Shown here: positions 49,001-59,862 of the stretch, one piece after another
Layout: every line of letters begins with the position of its first letter
Numbering within the stretch: position 1 is the first letter of the stretch
Origin: Epiperipatus broadwayi
Lineage: Eukaryota > Onychophora > Udeonychophora > Euonychophora > Peripatidae
Assembly (NCBI GenBank): GCA_028023455.1
Contig: JAQFVV010012398.1
Span: forward strand, 4,548,682-4,612,681
Length of the DNA: 64,000 nucleotides
Reading direction: 5' to 3'
Notes under the pieces: generated by a model
What the model was told of the DNA's origin: nothing
The model's input: only the letters and a program-made list of their open reading frames with translations
Databases searched by the model: none
Position numbers and translations under genes: made by a program

Positions 49001-49270
49001 TTGAGTTTCGCAAAAGACATAGATCACGCAGATCCAGGGCGTTATGCCAATGCACCGTTTATACCCATTGGACTGGTTCTGGCTAGAACTGAAAAAACAA
49101 TTGAAAGATACATAAATTTGAGTGTAGAAGCAATAAAAAAGAGGCACATAGACTTGTTGAGAAATTTGCAGGAAAAAAAATCTTTACTCAATATTATGAC
49201 AAAAATTCAAAAAAAAAAAAAGATAAATATATTCAGAGAGCATAGTGGATTGGGATCATGTTTTAACTAA
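49001..49270 (+). CDS. Unidentified open frame, possible exon or gene fossil
   Basis: An 89-codon frame from a non-ATG start (TTG) just after a T-rich tract. The first about 60 codons (49001-49175) are less AT-biased than the neighbourhood and use mixed codons, reading DHADPGRYANAPFIPIGLVL and then a Lys/Glu/Arg-rich stretch. After that the frame degenerates into a lysine run. The T tract followed by G could serve as a splice acceptor, but no clear donor follows. I recognise no family. It may be a retropseudogene or transposon fragment, or simply chance. Confidence 0.25.
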   Translation: MSFAKDIDHADPGRYANAPFIPIGLVLARTEKTIERYINLSVEAIKKRHIDLLRNLQEKKSLLNIMTKIQKKKKINIFREHSGLGSCFN

Positions 49271-50474
49271 TGAAAAAATGTATTTTAATTTTCTTTCATT
49301 TTTATTTAAGATCTTTAGTAAAACCCATTACATATCTTTTTCAGAGAATCAATCTCCTATCAGAAAAACAAAAATAGTATTGTAGATCATATCCCAATGT
49401 TTAAAAAAGTTTAAAAAAACCAATGAGTGTGTTACCATTTTTCATCAAATTTGTAGATTATGAAAAATTATTTTATTCTAAAAGCTTTTCTGCATTGATT
49501 AAAACTTTGGAGTATTAAGATATCCAGGATAATGCCACATTTTAAAAAATATTTATTTAAAAACGACAGCAGTGATTATTTTTATATAATAAAACTCAAA
49601 ACAGTAATACCGGCAAAGATATATATTAAAGTGTTTCTGTCTCTCTAATATTTATTACAAAAAAATATTTCATTGATTAAAATGGAAAAACAAGCAAAGA
49701 AAAGAAAAATGAAGCTAAGTTTATCTAAGTTTTATAGAATACTTCATTTAGTTATTTTCATTAAGAATGCCTCAGACCTGTATGAATTATTGAAAAACCT
49801 ATCAGATTAGAGGCAATGAAACTCAAGATGAAACGTACATTTTTCCAAAAAATTTAAATAAATCGTAATGAATTCAGAGTAACTATCACATATAGCTTGC
49901 TCGGATTGTTAATAGAAATGAAAACATAGTAGATAAAATAGTACTTTAGGTATAATCCCTGCTCTGAAAGTTTTTCAGACATTTTTGTTTTAATTATACA
50001 TTTTTCAGAGGTCTTGACTAAACCTTTCAAATAAAATAGCTGAGTATAAGTTATTGTATTTAATATTTCCTTTTATTTAATTTTTAATATGATTATAAAA
50101 ACAGAAGAAATTACACAATAGCACCACAATGATTGCAATTAAAGTAACTATGGATTTACATATTTATATCTGTGATTTACTTTGCAATGTTCAATTGCAA
50201 CATGGTGTAATGTAGATCTCTCAGCAACATTTTCTTTGATCACATCCCTAAGAATAGGCTCTATTCTATGTGTAACAGTTACAATAAAGCACCCACTTGT
50301 CTCTCAGCACAAAAAGTCATCAAAATGTTCTCCCTGTTGTTTTTCTTCCTGTTGAAAACACTTTCTGTAAATGTAAAAAACCAAAATGTTCAACAACATC
50401 ATGTTAATGTTTGTTATGTTGTAATTTACATAAAAAATAAGAGAATTAAATATTGTGATTGGAATTTATAAAAG
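49271..50474. other. AT-rich spacer, nothing recognised
   Basis: No supported features. Confidence 0.5.
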
Positions 50475-50590
50475 AATTATTAATCTTTTTAAAGTTAACT
50501 GGAAATTTATAATCTATTTCTTGATATTTTTTAAACTTAACAAGTAACACATGTTTGATCAAGTAATTTTGAGAAAATAAAACAAAAACT
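50475..50590 (+). repeat. Diverged repeat flanking the LTR element, left copy
   Basis: Blocks TTAATCTTTTTAAAGTTAAC, TTTATAATCTATTT, GATATTTTTTAAACTTAA and AACACATG...AATTTTGAG are found again, at about 80 percent identity by eye, at 56058-56170 beyond the right LTR. The LTR element therefore landed next to or between two old copies of this repeat. Confidence 0.6.
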
Positions 50591-50612
50591 TATGTTTGTA
50601 TGTTATACATAT

Positions 50613-52210
50613 TGTAAACAGTCGGGTTTAAACCCTAGTTACAATGTAGAAAGGCGCACACATATGTTATATAGTTTAAAATTAGTTCATATAATTTGAT
50701 TTTATTTCGTTTTAGTATTTATTTTGTTAGTGGGAGAAAAAAAATTTTAAAATGTTATTAAAGTAAGAAAAGAGGGAATGGGGGGGGGAATTTGCGTTTT
50801 ATTTTTGTAAAAGTGGTATATGTATGTATTTGCGGTGTGGATAGACAATTTTAGAAACGAACGTATGAATACATTTTTGGATCCAAGATAAGAGATTATT
50901 GTAAGAAAAAAAAAAAAAGATATATTAAACATCGAAGGTCTTATCTGGGGAATTTGAATGAAAAGAAAAAAAAGAATATAAAAAAGAAGGTTGGAGAAAA
51001 AGGTTTCCGGAATGTTAATTGCCAAAATGTCCGAAGGTGCGAAAAGTTCTTTTTGCTTATTAGCTTAACTGGCCATCTATACCACGTGGTGGGGAAGAAA
51101 GGGGACGGACTGTGTTTGCGAAAACAAAGGAAAAAAGAAAAAGTGACAGGGAGAGTGGAGACGTAGTTTTTTTTTTTTAAACTAGTGTCATTTTTATTTT
51201 TGGTTTTCAAAGAGGAAAGAGAAAAAAAAAAAATATATTCAATTTTTTTTTTATATATATATTTTAAGAAGAGTAACTAAGGCTACGGCCGAACATGAGT
51301 ACGGTGGGGTAAAAGCTTAAGCGTGCTGGGTTTTCTGGACCTTACCCCGAAGAGTCCATGCGGCAGTGACCGGAGAACATCTACCGGAGATCTATCAACT
51401 TTTCGCAAGGGAATCGATCCGACTCGGAATGAACTGAAGCGTGATGAACTGTCTCGTACGTTTTGCTTCGGATTTCATGTGTTTTTCTTCTTATTTTGAT
51501 ATCCCCGGGGATCACATCGGACAAAAATTACAGGTAATATGAACTTGAGATATTTTATTTCCAAAATTTACCACGTTTTCTGAAACCCTCAAGGAGAACG
51601 AACGAAGGCAAGAACTTATATATTTTTTTTATGATAAGGCCATTCAAATACAGCTGATTAGATATTTATCTGTGTATACGTTCGTTTTCTTGTTCTGTTG
51701 TAAATCCACACAAAATACACATGTAGGTTTTATTGGGTTATGTAAACGTTAAAAGGGTATGGGCAATATATTTTCTTAAAAGTAAAAATAAAAACAATAT
51801 ATTATAATAAAAGGTGTGTTATTTTAAGGCTTATATTACATGTGTATGTTTTATTATTTGACTCATAGAATATAGTTCATGAATTTAAACAATTGATCCG
51901 AGTTTCGCTGTTGGTTGCATAGAGTTTTCCCCCGTACATTTTCCTACGGTTTATTGGCCACCCGCCCTGAGTACTGAGCTAGTGGAGGGCCCTATTACTA
52001 TCGTATTTTCCTCTTCCAGCATAATACTTATGTAAAAAGTAAGTTTGGCGCTTGGAGTCAATGATTGACGTCCATAAATATGCTGTGAGAGAAATACGAA
52101 ATTTCTTATCACTATTTTTTTTTGCTTAAAAAAGAAGAAAGGGAAACATAGATATATTTTTTTTTTGATAAGAACCAATAAGTATACGGTAAACGAGTAC
52201 ACCCGTTACA
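50613..52210 (+). repeat. 5' LTR, 1598 bp
   Basis: Begins TGTAAACAGTCGGG, ends CCCGTTACA, and is repeated at 54419-56014. Only a handful of differences were seen between the two (for example at about 51130-51140, GAACTTGAG/GAACTTAAG, and TTAGATAT/TTAGATTT). Terminal inverted repeats extend to ATTGTAA...TTACAAT. The 4 bp flanks ATAT match. GC content is above the genomic background. Internal polypurine and poly-T tracts are present. No ORF of known family inside. Confidence 0.93.
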
Positions 52211-52211
52211 A

Positions 52212-52228
52212 TGGCGTCCCAACGAAGG
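52212..52228 (+). promoter_or_regulatory. Putative primer binding site
   Basis: TGGCGTCCCAACGAAGG begins one base after the 5' LTR. Starting with TGG fits pairing with the CCA end of a tRNA primer. The tRNA was not identified. Confidence 0.6.
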
Positions 52229-52525
52229 CTTTATGAAGAATGGAATGTATGGGGGCCCGAGTAGAAAGATTAAAAATTCGATAAGGGAAAGGAGGGGGAG
52301 TAAAATAGAAATATTAGAGAGACGTGAAGTTTGTTTCGATTAAAATAGTTTTATTGAAAGACAGAAAATAGTTTTCCGAGTGGTTGATAAAGAAATTAGA
52401 CACGTAGCATGGCGCTTTGGGGGGGGAAGAGAAAACCTACCACGTTGTGATTTGGAAGCAGTCAAAACAAATTACTACGATTTTTTTTTAAGATATCAAA
52501 ATATATTTAGTAAAATATAGTGTGA

Positions 52526-53575
52526 ATGAAAACAAGACTCCAAAAGAAAATGGACCAAGAAAAGAAGGAAGAATCGAAGATTTTGGAGGTCATTCTGGAA
52601 AGATTGGAACAAAGATTTCAAAAATTCGAAGATCGATTTGAGGAAAGGCTGCGAAAATTAGAGCAGCAAATGGAAAGAATAACAGGAGTTAATCAAGGAG
52701 AAGAGAACGAAGGAGAGTCAAAGAAGGAAGGAAGTATAGATAAAGACGAGAAGTCTAAGGGAAAGAAAGTAGATGAGAAACAGGTTGAGGGCGAAAAGAC
52801 AAAAATAGCAGAAGAAAGGGAAGCCGTGACGAAGTACGTACCAGCACAGGCCCATGTAAACCAATTTTTAAAGGTTCGGCCATTTGCCGGCCGAATGGGA
52901 GAAGCCGTGGAACACTTACAAAGTCTGGGAAGATATTTTAGCATTAACCCGATGGCTGAGGAAAGCAAAATCGCTATTGCTTGCAGCAACCTAACTGGAA
53001 ACGCGCTATCATGGTGGAATTCGTTGTTTCAACAACCTACGACATTTGAAGAATATCAACGAGAGATGAGAGATAGTTTTTGGTCAGAGGATCGTCAAGA
53101 GTTGGCTAGATATCGGATTATGCAGGAGAAATATAGGGAAGGAGAGCAAGAAAGTTTTTCACAATTTTTCCATCGACAAGTGGCAAAGCTGCGAACGTTA
53201 GACGCATGCAATTTAAAGGAAAACCACATCATTCGGATCGTGAGGCATAACATGCCGATGAAGGTGGAACAAATGATGTTAGGCATAAGGAAAGCGTCCA
53301 TGGAGGAGGTAGCTGAGCTACTTAATGCGATTGATATGAACACCTATGATTATAATTTACCGATAGAGCGAGGAAAAGAAACTCACGATACTCGAGTTGT
53401 GAAATTTGGGACGGAAGAAGGAGGGTCGGATTGGAACTTGCAGGATCCCGAACGAGGGGATGGTAATACTAGACCAAAATGGCAGTATGAACATGAAGAG
53501 CCACGACCGCCACGCAAGCCGAATTATGGACAGGGAAAGATTTCGAGTTCATCCGGGAAAAGGGATAGCCAATAG
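52526..53575 (+). CDS. Retrotransposon Gag-like protein, 349 aa
   Basis: ATG start at 52526, the first ATG of the frame. Residues about 1-60 are a charged region with heptad character (repeated LEQRFQKFEDRF-type segments), likely coiled coil. Residues 60-105 are Lys/Glu-rich. Residues about 110-275 match the retrotransposon gag capsid fold of Ty3/Gypsy elements: a PFAGRMGEAVEHLQSL start, NLTGNALSWWNSL, and FEEYQREMRDSFW. They continue with YREGEQESFSQFFHRQV, the usual W-W, F and R landmarks. The C-terminus is basic and Ser/Gly-rich, but no CCHC zinc knuckle is present. It is the only sizeable ORF between the LTRs; no protease, RT, RNase H or integrase follows. The frame is intact and codon use is less AT-biased than the surroundings, so it may still be expressed and package RNA using an autonomous relative's enzymes. 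That is inference. Confidence 0.85.
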   Translation: MKTRLQKKMDQEKKEESKILEVILERLEQRFQKFEDRFEERLRKLEQQMERITGVNQGEENEGESKKEGSIDKDEKSKGKKVDEKQVEGEKTKIAEEREAVTKYVPAQAHVNQFLKVRPFAGRMGEAVEHLQSLGRYFSINPMAEESKIAIACSNLTGNALSWWNSLFQQPTTFEEYQREMRDSFWSEDRQELARYRIMQEKYREGEQESFSQFFHRQVAKLRTLDACNLKENHIIRIVRHNMPMKVEQMMLGIRKASMEEVAELLNAIDMNTYDYNLPIERGKETHDTRVVKFGTEEGGSDWNLQDPERGDGNTRPKWQYEHEEPRPPRKPNYGQGKISSSSGKRDSQ

Positions 53576-54405
53576 AGTTAAGATATATACACATAATTGG
53601 ACATAGGCTGAAAGTTTTTTTTTTTTGTGTGTTTGTTTAAATTATTTTATTAGGGTATGGGTTTAATATTTAACAATGATATGATTAAGTATAGGGGCCG
53701 TTATATAAGGCCACATTTGAAGTTATATATGTGTGTCGAATTTTTTTTTCTCCTTCATTGTTTTGTAGGCTAGAGAGTTAGATAAAGGTGGCTAGGGAGA
53801 TTTGAGATGGGAGCGGTCTATCGGGTCTGACGGTGGATGGCGGGGTTGGTTGCTTGGATTGGGCATGTGGTGTGTCGCGTCCTGTATATAAATGTTGTTC
53901 CCGACATGGTTGACCGACCTATTTAAACTTAAGCCAATAAGTCTCCAAAGAGAGCACGGCACTCACATACCATCCCACCCACAAAACTCCAAAGGCGAGC
54001 ACGGTCTTGGACGACCCCTACTTAAAAGTCGGATTTTGTTCTAGTTACCCACGCTCATAAGACTCTGAAGTAGCAGAGTGCGGTTAGAAAGTCCTGACAT
54101 GTAGAAAAAAGAAAAAAAAAGAAAAAAAAAGGGAAATTTTTTTTTTAGGTTTTTTTTTTGTGTTTCCGGTCACATAACCAAATAAGTCTGTGTGGAATCG
54201 ATTGTATGCGGTGCGTTGCATATCACATGCGTGTGAGTTGGTGGTTGAACTTATAGCATATCGTTGGGATTGATGGTCGTTATTTCTTTTGTTCTAGAGC
54301 CGCAGGGCAGAAAGTTATAAAGGGAAAATATTTAAAAATGCATCGTTTTATTTGATAAGTTAGGAATGAGCCGTTCAAATACGTAGACCGTATTTAAAGG
54401 CTTCC
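53576..54405 (+). other. Noncoding internal region after gag
   Basis: No pol motifs in any frame. Two diverged blocks, AAGTCTCCAAAGAGAGCACGG (about 53939-53959) and AACTCCAAAGGCGAGCACGG (about 53985-54004), form a short direct repeat. A third variant, AAGACTCTGAAGTAGCAGAG, is near 54058. The spacing of about 45-70 nt suggests a structured or packaging element, but that is speculative. Confidence 0.5.
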
Positions 54406-54418
54406 GGGAGGAGGGTAT
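54406..54418 (+). promoter_or_regulatory. Polypurine tract
   Basis: GGGAGGAGGG followed by TAT sits directly before the 3' LTR, as needed for plus-strand priming. Confidence 0.7.
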
Positions 54419-56014
54419 TGTAAACAGTCGGGTTTAAACCCTAGTTACAATGTAGAAAGGCGCACACATATGTTATATAGTTTAAAATTAGTTCATATAA
54501 TTTGATTTTATTTCGTTTTAGTATTTATTTTGTTAGTGGGAGAAAAAAAATTTTAAAATGTTATTAAAGTAAGAAAAGAGGGAATGGGGGGGGGAATTTG
54601 CGTTTTATTTTTGTAAAAGTGGTATATGTATGTATTTGCGGTGTGGATAGACAATTTTAGAAACGAACGTATGAATACATTTTTGGATCCAAGATAAGAG
54701 ATTATTGTAAGAAAAAAAAAAAAAGATATATTAAACATCGAAGGTCTTATCTGGGGAATTTGAATGAAAAGAAAAAAAAGAATATAAAAAAGAAGGTTGG
54801 AGAAAAAGGTTTCCGGAATGTTAATTGCCAAAATGTCCGAAGGTGCGAAAAGTTCTTTTTGCTTATTAGCTTAACTGGCCATCTATACCACGTGGTGGGG
54901 AAGAAAGGGGACGGACTGTGTTTGCGAAAACAAAAGAAAAAAAAAAAAGTGACAGGGAGAGTGGAGACGTAGTTTTTTTTTTTTAAACTAGTGTCATTTT
55001 TATTTTTGGTTTTCAAAGAGGAAAGAGAAAAAAAAAAATATATTCAATTTTTTTTTATATATATATTTTAAGAAGAGTAACTAAGGCTACGGCCGAACAT
55101 GAGTACGGTGGGGTAAAAGCTTAAGCGTGCTGGGTTTTCTGGACCTTACCCCGAAGAGTCCATGCGGCAGTGACCGGAGAACATCTACCGGAGATCTATC
55201 AACTTTTCGCAAGGGAATCGATCCGACTCGGAATGAACTGAAGCGTGATGAACTGTCTCGTACGTTTTGCTTCGGATTTCATGTGTTTTTCTTCTTATTT
55301 TGATATCCCCGGGGATCACATCGGACAAAAATTACAGGTAATATGAACTTAAGATATTTTATTTCCAAAATTTACCACGTTTTCTGAAACCCTCAAGGAG
55401 AACGAACGAAGGCAAGAACTTATATATTTTTTTTATGATAAGGCCATTCAAATACAGCTGATTAGATTTTTATCTGTGTATACGTTCGTTTTCTTGTTCT
55501 GTTGTAAATCCACACAAAATACACATGTAGGTTTTATTGGGTTATGTAAACGTTAAAAGGGTATGGGCAATATATTTTCTTAAAAGTAAAAATAAAAACA
55601 ATATATTATAATAAAAGGTGTGTTATTTTAAGGCTTATATTACATGTGTATGTTTTATTATTTGACTCATAGAATATAGTTCATGAATTTAAACAATTGA
55701 TCCGAGTTTCGCTGTTGGTTGCATAGAGTTTTCCCCCGTACATTTTCCTACGGTTTATTGGCCACCCGCCCTGAGTACTGAGCTAGTGGAGGGCCCTATT
55801 ACTATCGTATTTTCCTCTTCCAGCATAATACTTATGTAAAAAGTAAGTTTGGCGCTTGGAGTCAATGATTGACGTCCATAAATATGCTGTGAGAGAAATA
55901 CGAAATTTCTTATCACTATTTTTTTTTGCTTAAAAAAGAAGAAAGGGAAACATAGATATATTTTTTTTTTGATAAGAACCAATAAGTATACGGTAAACGA
56001 GTACACCCGTTACA
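54419..56014 (+). repeat. 3' LTR, 1596 bp
   Basis: Near-identical to 50613-52210, ending CCCGTTACA, followed by ATAT. Confidence 0.93.
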
Positions 56015-56057
56015 ATATATATATAAATTCATTAAATAATCAAATTTATAAGAGAGT

Positions 56058-56170
56058 TATTGATATTTTTAAACTTAATAGGAATCTATAATCCATTTTT
56101 TAATCTTGTTTAAAGTTAACAAATAACACATGATCAGTAAAATAATTTTGAGGAAAAAAATACAAATATT
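56058..56170 (+). repeat. Diverged repeat flanking the LTR element, right copy
   Basis: Direct-orientation relative of 50475-50590; see that entry. Confidence 0.6.
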
Positions 56171-57280
56171 TTGACAATCCTTGAAATTGAAACTTAAAAA
56201 GAAAAACCTGACAAGCTTCCAGATCATGGATTGTACATACAGATAAAATTAATTAAAGAATTAAACAGTATTTTTGGTAAAAATGGTATTATTATATATA
56301 TTAAAAAAAACATGCATTCTCATCAAAAATAAATAACTGGGAAAATAAACATTTTGTTTAAAAATGAAATGTAAAATAAGAAATGAAATTTAATATATGT
56401 ATACTAAATTAGGAAATAATCATACAGATGTCATAGAATGAAAGAAGAAACTTATGCTACAAGAATCTATTATTGCTGATAAATAATTCTAATTTGGATT
56501 TTTATCTATATTTGCAAATTATGGTGTAAGAAATGATGAAGAGTGAACAGGGGAGAGAAAAATAGGAAAGAAATTTCTCTTCTTCAAGAGACAATTGGTC
56601 ATTGATGTCATCGTGGAAACAATACTCCCAACTAAGTTATGATATTTTTTATATTTATTTCAAGGAGTTGAAGAGAACTTTCTATTTGTATTATTGCCTT
56701 TGAATTGACTATAATATTAATATAGTATTGAGTATTTAAAATTATTTATTTTATATGTCATGTTAGATTTAAGTATTTAATTTTTTTGTATACTTTTTTA
56801 TTATTATTGATAATAATTCTATAATGTGGAAGAGGTGATATTTACAAGAGAATAAGTGATGATAATCATAAACTATTATTATTAAGGTAATATTTTAATA
56901 AAATATAAGATATTGGTATCTAATTTTAAGCATGGAATCAGCTAAATAAAGATGTATATTTATAATATATAAACTTCAGTAAAAGTATATGACAAAAAAT
57001 TGAATTTATTTATTATAATATTAGTATGTTTGTACACTGCTGTATATGATTGATCTCTTTACAAATTAAAGATAAATCATTTATTATATTTATGATAAAT
57101 TCTACCATAAACTATTTGTTTGGTCTTAGTCTTTTTGATATGTTAAAAGTATTATAATGAGTTAATGATAAGTTTAGATGTTATGAGAAAGGTAATGTAT
57201 TATATTTTATGCGATGTAAGTATCTCATGAGGAGGGTCAGATTTTTAAGTAGTGGTATGGCAAAATATATCTATTAGAAG
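56171..57280. other. AT-rich DNA, possibly 5' part of a PLE
   Basis: No recognised feature. The last part may belong to the PLE that becomes readable at about 57290. Confidence 0.4.
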
Positions 57281-57289
57281 TTTTGTAGT

Positions 57290-57430
57290 ATTGTAGATGT
57301 GTTTGTTCTGAAAATTGTCAAGATAACATTGGACATTAAATTTTTAAGAAAGTGTTTGTTAAATAATGTAATACCTAAATTTATTTCTTTAAAGAGATTT
57401 GTGAACATTTTTGATATAAGTATGTATTAA
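57290..57430 (+). pseudogene. PLE N-terminal segment, out of frame with the main ORF
   Basis: Reads VDVFVLKIVKITLDIKFLRK and then CLLNNVIPKFISLKRF before a TAA at 57428. The pattern FL-x-KC...IPKF resembles the N-terminal conserved segment of Penelope-like RT proteins. The main ORF starts two bases after this stop in a different frame, so a frameshift probably splits one original protein. A stop also lies just upstream, near 57272. Confidence 0.55.
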
Positions 57431-57431
57431 A

Positions 57432-58934
57432 ATGGGAGAAGATAATGTTGAAAAATGCTTAAAATTGGCATATAAAAAAAAGGCTAAATTGTTGAATTTT
57501 GTTAGAGATATTTATGAGAATTTAAGGAGATTAATTACAATTAAAGAGGAAGAGGAAGAGGAATTAAAAGAGATTTTTGTTAAAAAGGTATATTTTTTAA
57601 AAAATAGGATCTTAGAAAGGCATTGTAAAAAATTTAATGATTTGATGGTTAAAATTTGTGATAACAAAAATAACGATAATAATTATTGTGTATTTGGTTG
57701 TAATAATAGAAAGGAAAAAAAGAATTTTGTTGTTAATTTAACTGTCACTATTTTTAGTGATGAAGAGATGAATGTTTTGAAAAGGGGTTTGAATTATGTA
57801 CCATTAAATAATTGTAATATTAAAAAGCAGATTATTGAAATTATGGCAAAAATGCAAGTAATTGAATATAAATGTAATAAAATTAACGATAGTAATATGA
57901 ATAGGGATTTTTTATTTAATGAATTGAAATTCGGATTTAAAAATTTGGTATTTGAATTAAAAAATAAATATAATAGGAAAGGAAAGGGAAATAATTGTAA
58001 GTTTAATGAATGGTATATTATTAAAAATATGCGTGATAAATATGGGGATTTATTATTTTTAAAAAGTGATAAAACATCTAGTATGGTTGTTTTAAACAAG
58101 AGTGAATATAATAAAAAAATGTTAAACTTATTAGAGGAAGATTGTTTTCTAAAAATTAATAAAGATGAAAGTATGTTAATGAATAAAAAGGTTAATAATA
58201 TGTTAAGGGTGTTGTATGAAAAAGGTTGTGTGGAAAAATTAGTCATGCTTAAATTAAAAAGAATGGATATAAAATGTGCAAAAATATATGGTTTACCTAA
58301 AATACATAAGATTGGTATTCCAATGAGGCCAATTATTAGTAGTTGTAATACTTATTATGAAAAAATTTCGAGGTGGATGTATAATAATATTTTAAAAAAA
58401 TATATTTCATTATTTGAAAAAAATTGTGTTAATAATTCTTTTCAGTTTATTAGTAAATTAAAAGTTTTTTTAGAAGGTAAGGTTTTTAAAAATTTGTTTT
58501 TTGTAAAGTTGGATATTGTTAGTATGTATACTAACATTGATCCAGAGGTTGCTATTTGTTGTTTTATGGATTTATATAATAAAGATAAAGGGGTAAAATT
58601 AAAAATTGAGGGTTTTCTTTTATATGAAATATTAGTGATTTGTTGTAGGGACCTTATTTTTAAATATGGGGATGAATTTTATAAACAAAAAGAGGGTTTA
58701 AGTATGGGTTATAGTCTGAGTGGTTTTTTGGCAGGAATATATATGTATAAGTTTGAAGAACAATTTTTTAATTATAATAGAAATAAACCAATTTTTTATG
58801 TTAGATATGTTGATGACTATTTTATGGTTTTCAATGGTAATAAAAGAAATGCAGATAATTTTTTGAGTTATATTAATGGTAGAGTTGAAAAAATAAAATT
58901 TACTATGGAAAAAGAAGGGCTCTATAGTATTTAA
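57432..58934 (+). CDS. Penelope-like reverse transcriptase, 3'-truncated
   Basis: 500 codons. Residues 1-280 are the Lys/Asn-rich N-terminal region, with acidic-basic helices. RT signatures: GLPKIHK at 287-293 with MRPIISS soon after; motif A VKLDIVSMYTN with Asp361; GLSMGYSLSG from 422; and motif C YVDD at 459-462, with both catalytic aspartates kept. Then comes FTMEKE, where homology with the PLE at 36104 ends at about residue 495; four unrelated residues precede the stop. The thumb and GIY-YIG endonuclease are absent, so the element was cut at the 3' side, unlike typical PLE copies, which lose their 5' side. In the about 30 residues shared with the 36 kb copy, identity is only moderate, so they are different subfamilies. 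Host codon bias is strongly AT. Confidence 0.85.
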   Translation: MGEDNVEKCLKLAYKKKAKLLNFVRDIYENLRRLITIKEEEEEELKEIFVKKVYFLKNRILERHCKKFNDLMVKICDNKNNDNNYCVFGCNNRKEKKNFVVNLTVTIFSDEEMNVLKRGLNYVPLNNCNIKKQIIEIMAKMQVIEYKCNKINDSNMNRDFLFNELKFGFKNLVFELKNKYNRKGKGNNCKFNEWYIIKNMRDKYGDLLFLKSDKTSSMVVLNKSEYNKKMLNLLEEDCFLKINKDESMLMNKKVNNMLRVLYEKGCVEKLVMLKLKRMDIKCAKIYGLPKIHKIGIPMRPIISSCNTYYEKISRWMYNNILKKYISLFEKNCVNNSFQFISKLKVFLEGKVFKNLFFVKLDIVSMYTNIDPEVAICCFMDLYNKDKGVKLKIEGFLLYEILVICCRDLIFKYGDEFYKQKEGLSMGYSLSGFLAGIYMYKFEEQFFNYNRNKPIFYVRYVDDYFMVFNGNKRNADNFLSYINGRVEKIKFTMEKEGLYSI

Positions 58935-59862
58935 TTTTGATTTCATTCTGGCAACATTTTCATATTCCAGGTCTGTAGTAAGATAAGGCTAGGCTCAAAA
59001 CTTTTGGGTGACTTGTTTATAAAAGAAAGTAGCAGTGAGCACTCTGTTCTTATTCACTCATGACAAATTAGTTTAGCATATTAGTAGTCCTGAATAGAGG
59101 CATTTTATTGCAGCTTTGAGAGAAAAAATCAGTAATTATCCTCTCTTGTTCTTTCACTCTATGCAGTACACAAGACAACTACCAGCAAAAAGAAAAGAAT
59201 CCTGCTCCGAAGTCTGCTATTTTTATACTACGACCAGTTTGAAATCTCTGCACATACTATATTTTCATCTTTTGTTTTCTTATCAGATTTACAAATTGAT
59301 AATCTTGTACACTCCTTTTTTCTTTCTTGCTACAAAGCTCTTTTTCTAAAAATTCCTTTGGTGCAATATTTAATTATCGGTAAAAGAATATTACTCTGAT
59401 TGTAATCATTTGCATTTAGAATTTCTTTCTTTTGCTTATCTGGATTAACAATCTGCATGTATTTGTATTCCTTCCAATTTTAACTTTATTTTAATTAAAT
59501 AGATAATACAAAACACACAAACAACTTTCATTGTATGTATATAAAAATAAATTATACTAACAAAAAAAGAAAAAACTAAATTGTGTTTATTGAACTATTT
59601 CTCTTTAAATATTACAGTTTTGTTAGGTAACTTGATGTATATTCAAGTAATGCTCCAATTAGCCTTCACGTGTTTGCTGGCCATGACCAGATTGTATGGT
59701 AATAGCTGTGTATCATATTATTAATTTAGACTGTTACAATCTGGGGTAAGGGCTTTTCAGTTACTATATATATATAAAATTAAATTAAACATAGCTCAAT
59801 GTATATGGAAACAAAGAAAGTAAATCTCTCTCTCCTAGGCTATGATTTAAAAGCACTCTAAA
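58935..59862. other. Spacer, nothing recognised
   Basis: No features supported; the sequence just after the PLE break does not continue the element. Confidence 0.5.

Larger units (their letters stand above)
50613..56014 (+). mobile_element. Gag-only LTR retrotransposon, 5.4 kb
   Basis: Order: 5' LTR, primer binding site, gag-like ORF, about 0.8 kb noncoding, polypurine tract, 3' LTR. LTRs make up nearly 60 percent of the element. Absence of pol with an intact gag and near-identical LTRs points to a recently moved non-autonomous element. This is comparable to the plant TR-GAG type, here in an animal-like genome. A Ty3/Gypsy affinity rests on the gag only. Confidence 0.9.

Noticed and set aside
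50941-51210. Short ORFs repeated in both LTRs
   Set aside because: Low-complexity Lys/Phe-rich translations of A/T runs; duplicated only because the LTRs are.
52693-53343. Minus-strand open frames in the LTR element
   Set aside because: Antisense shadows of the gag ORF.
57794-58246. 150-codon minus-strand ORF
   Set aside because: Antisense shadow of the PLE reverse transcriptase; leucine/isoleucine-rich only because the sense strand is lysine/asparagine-rich.
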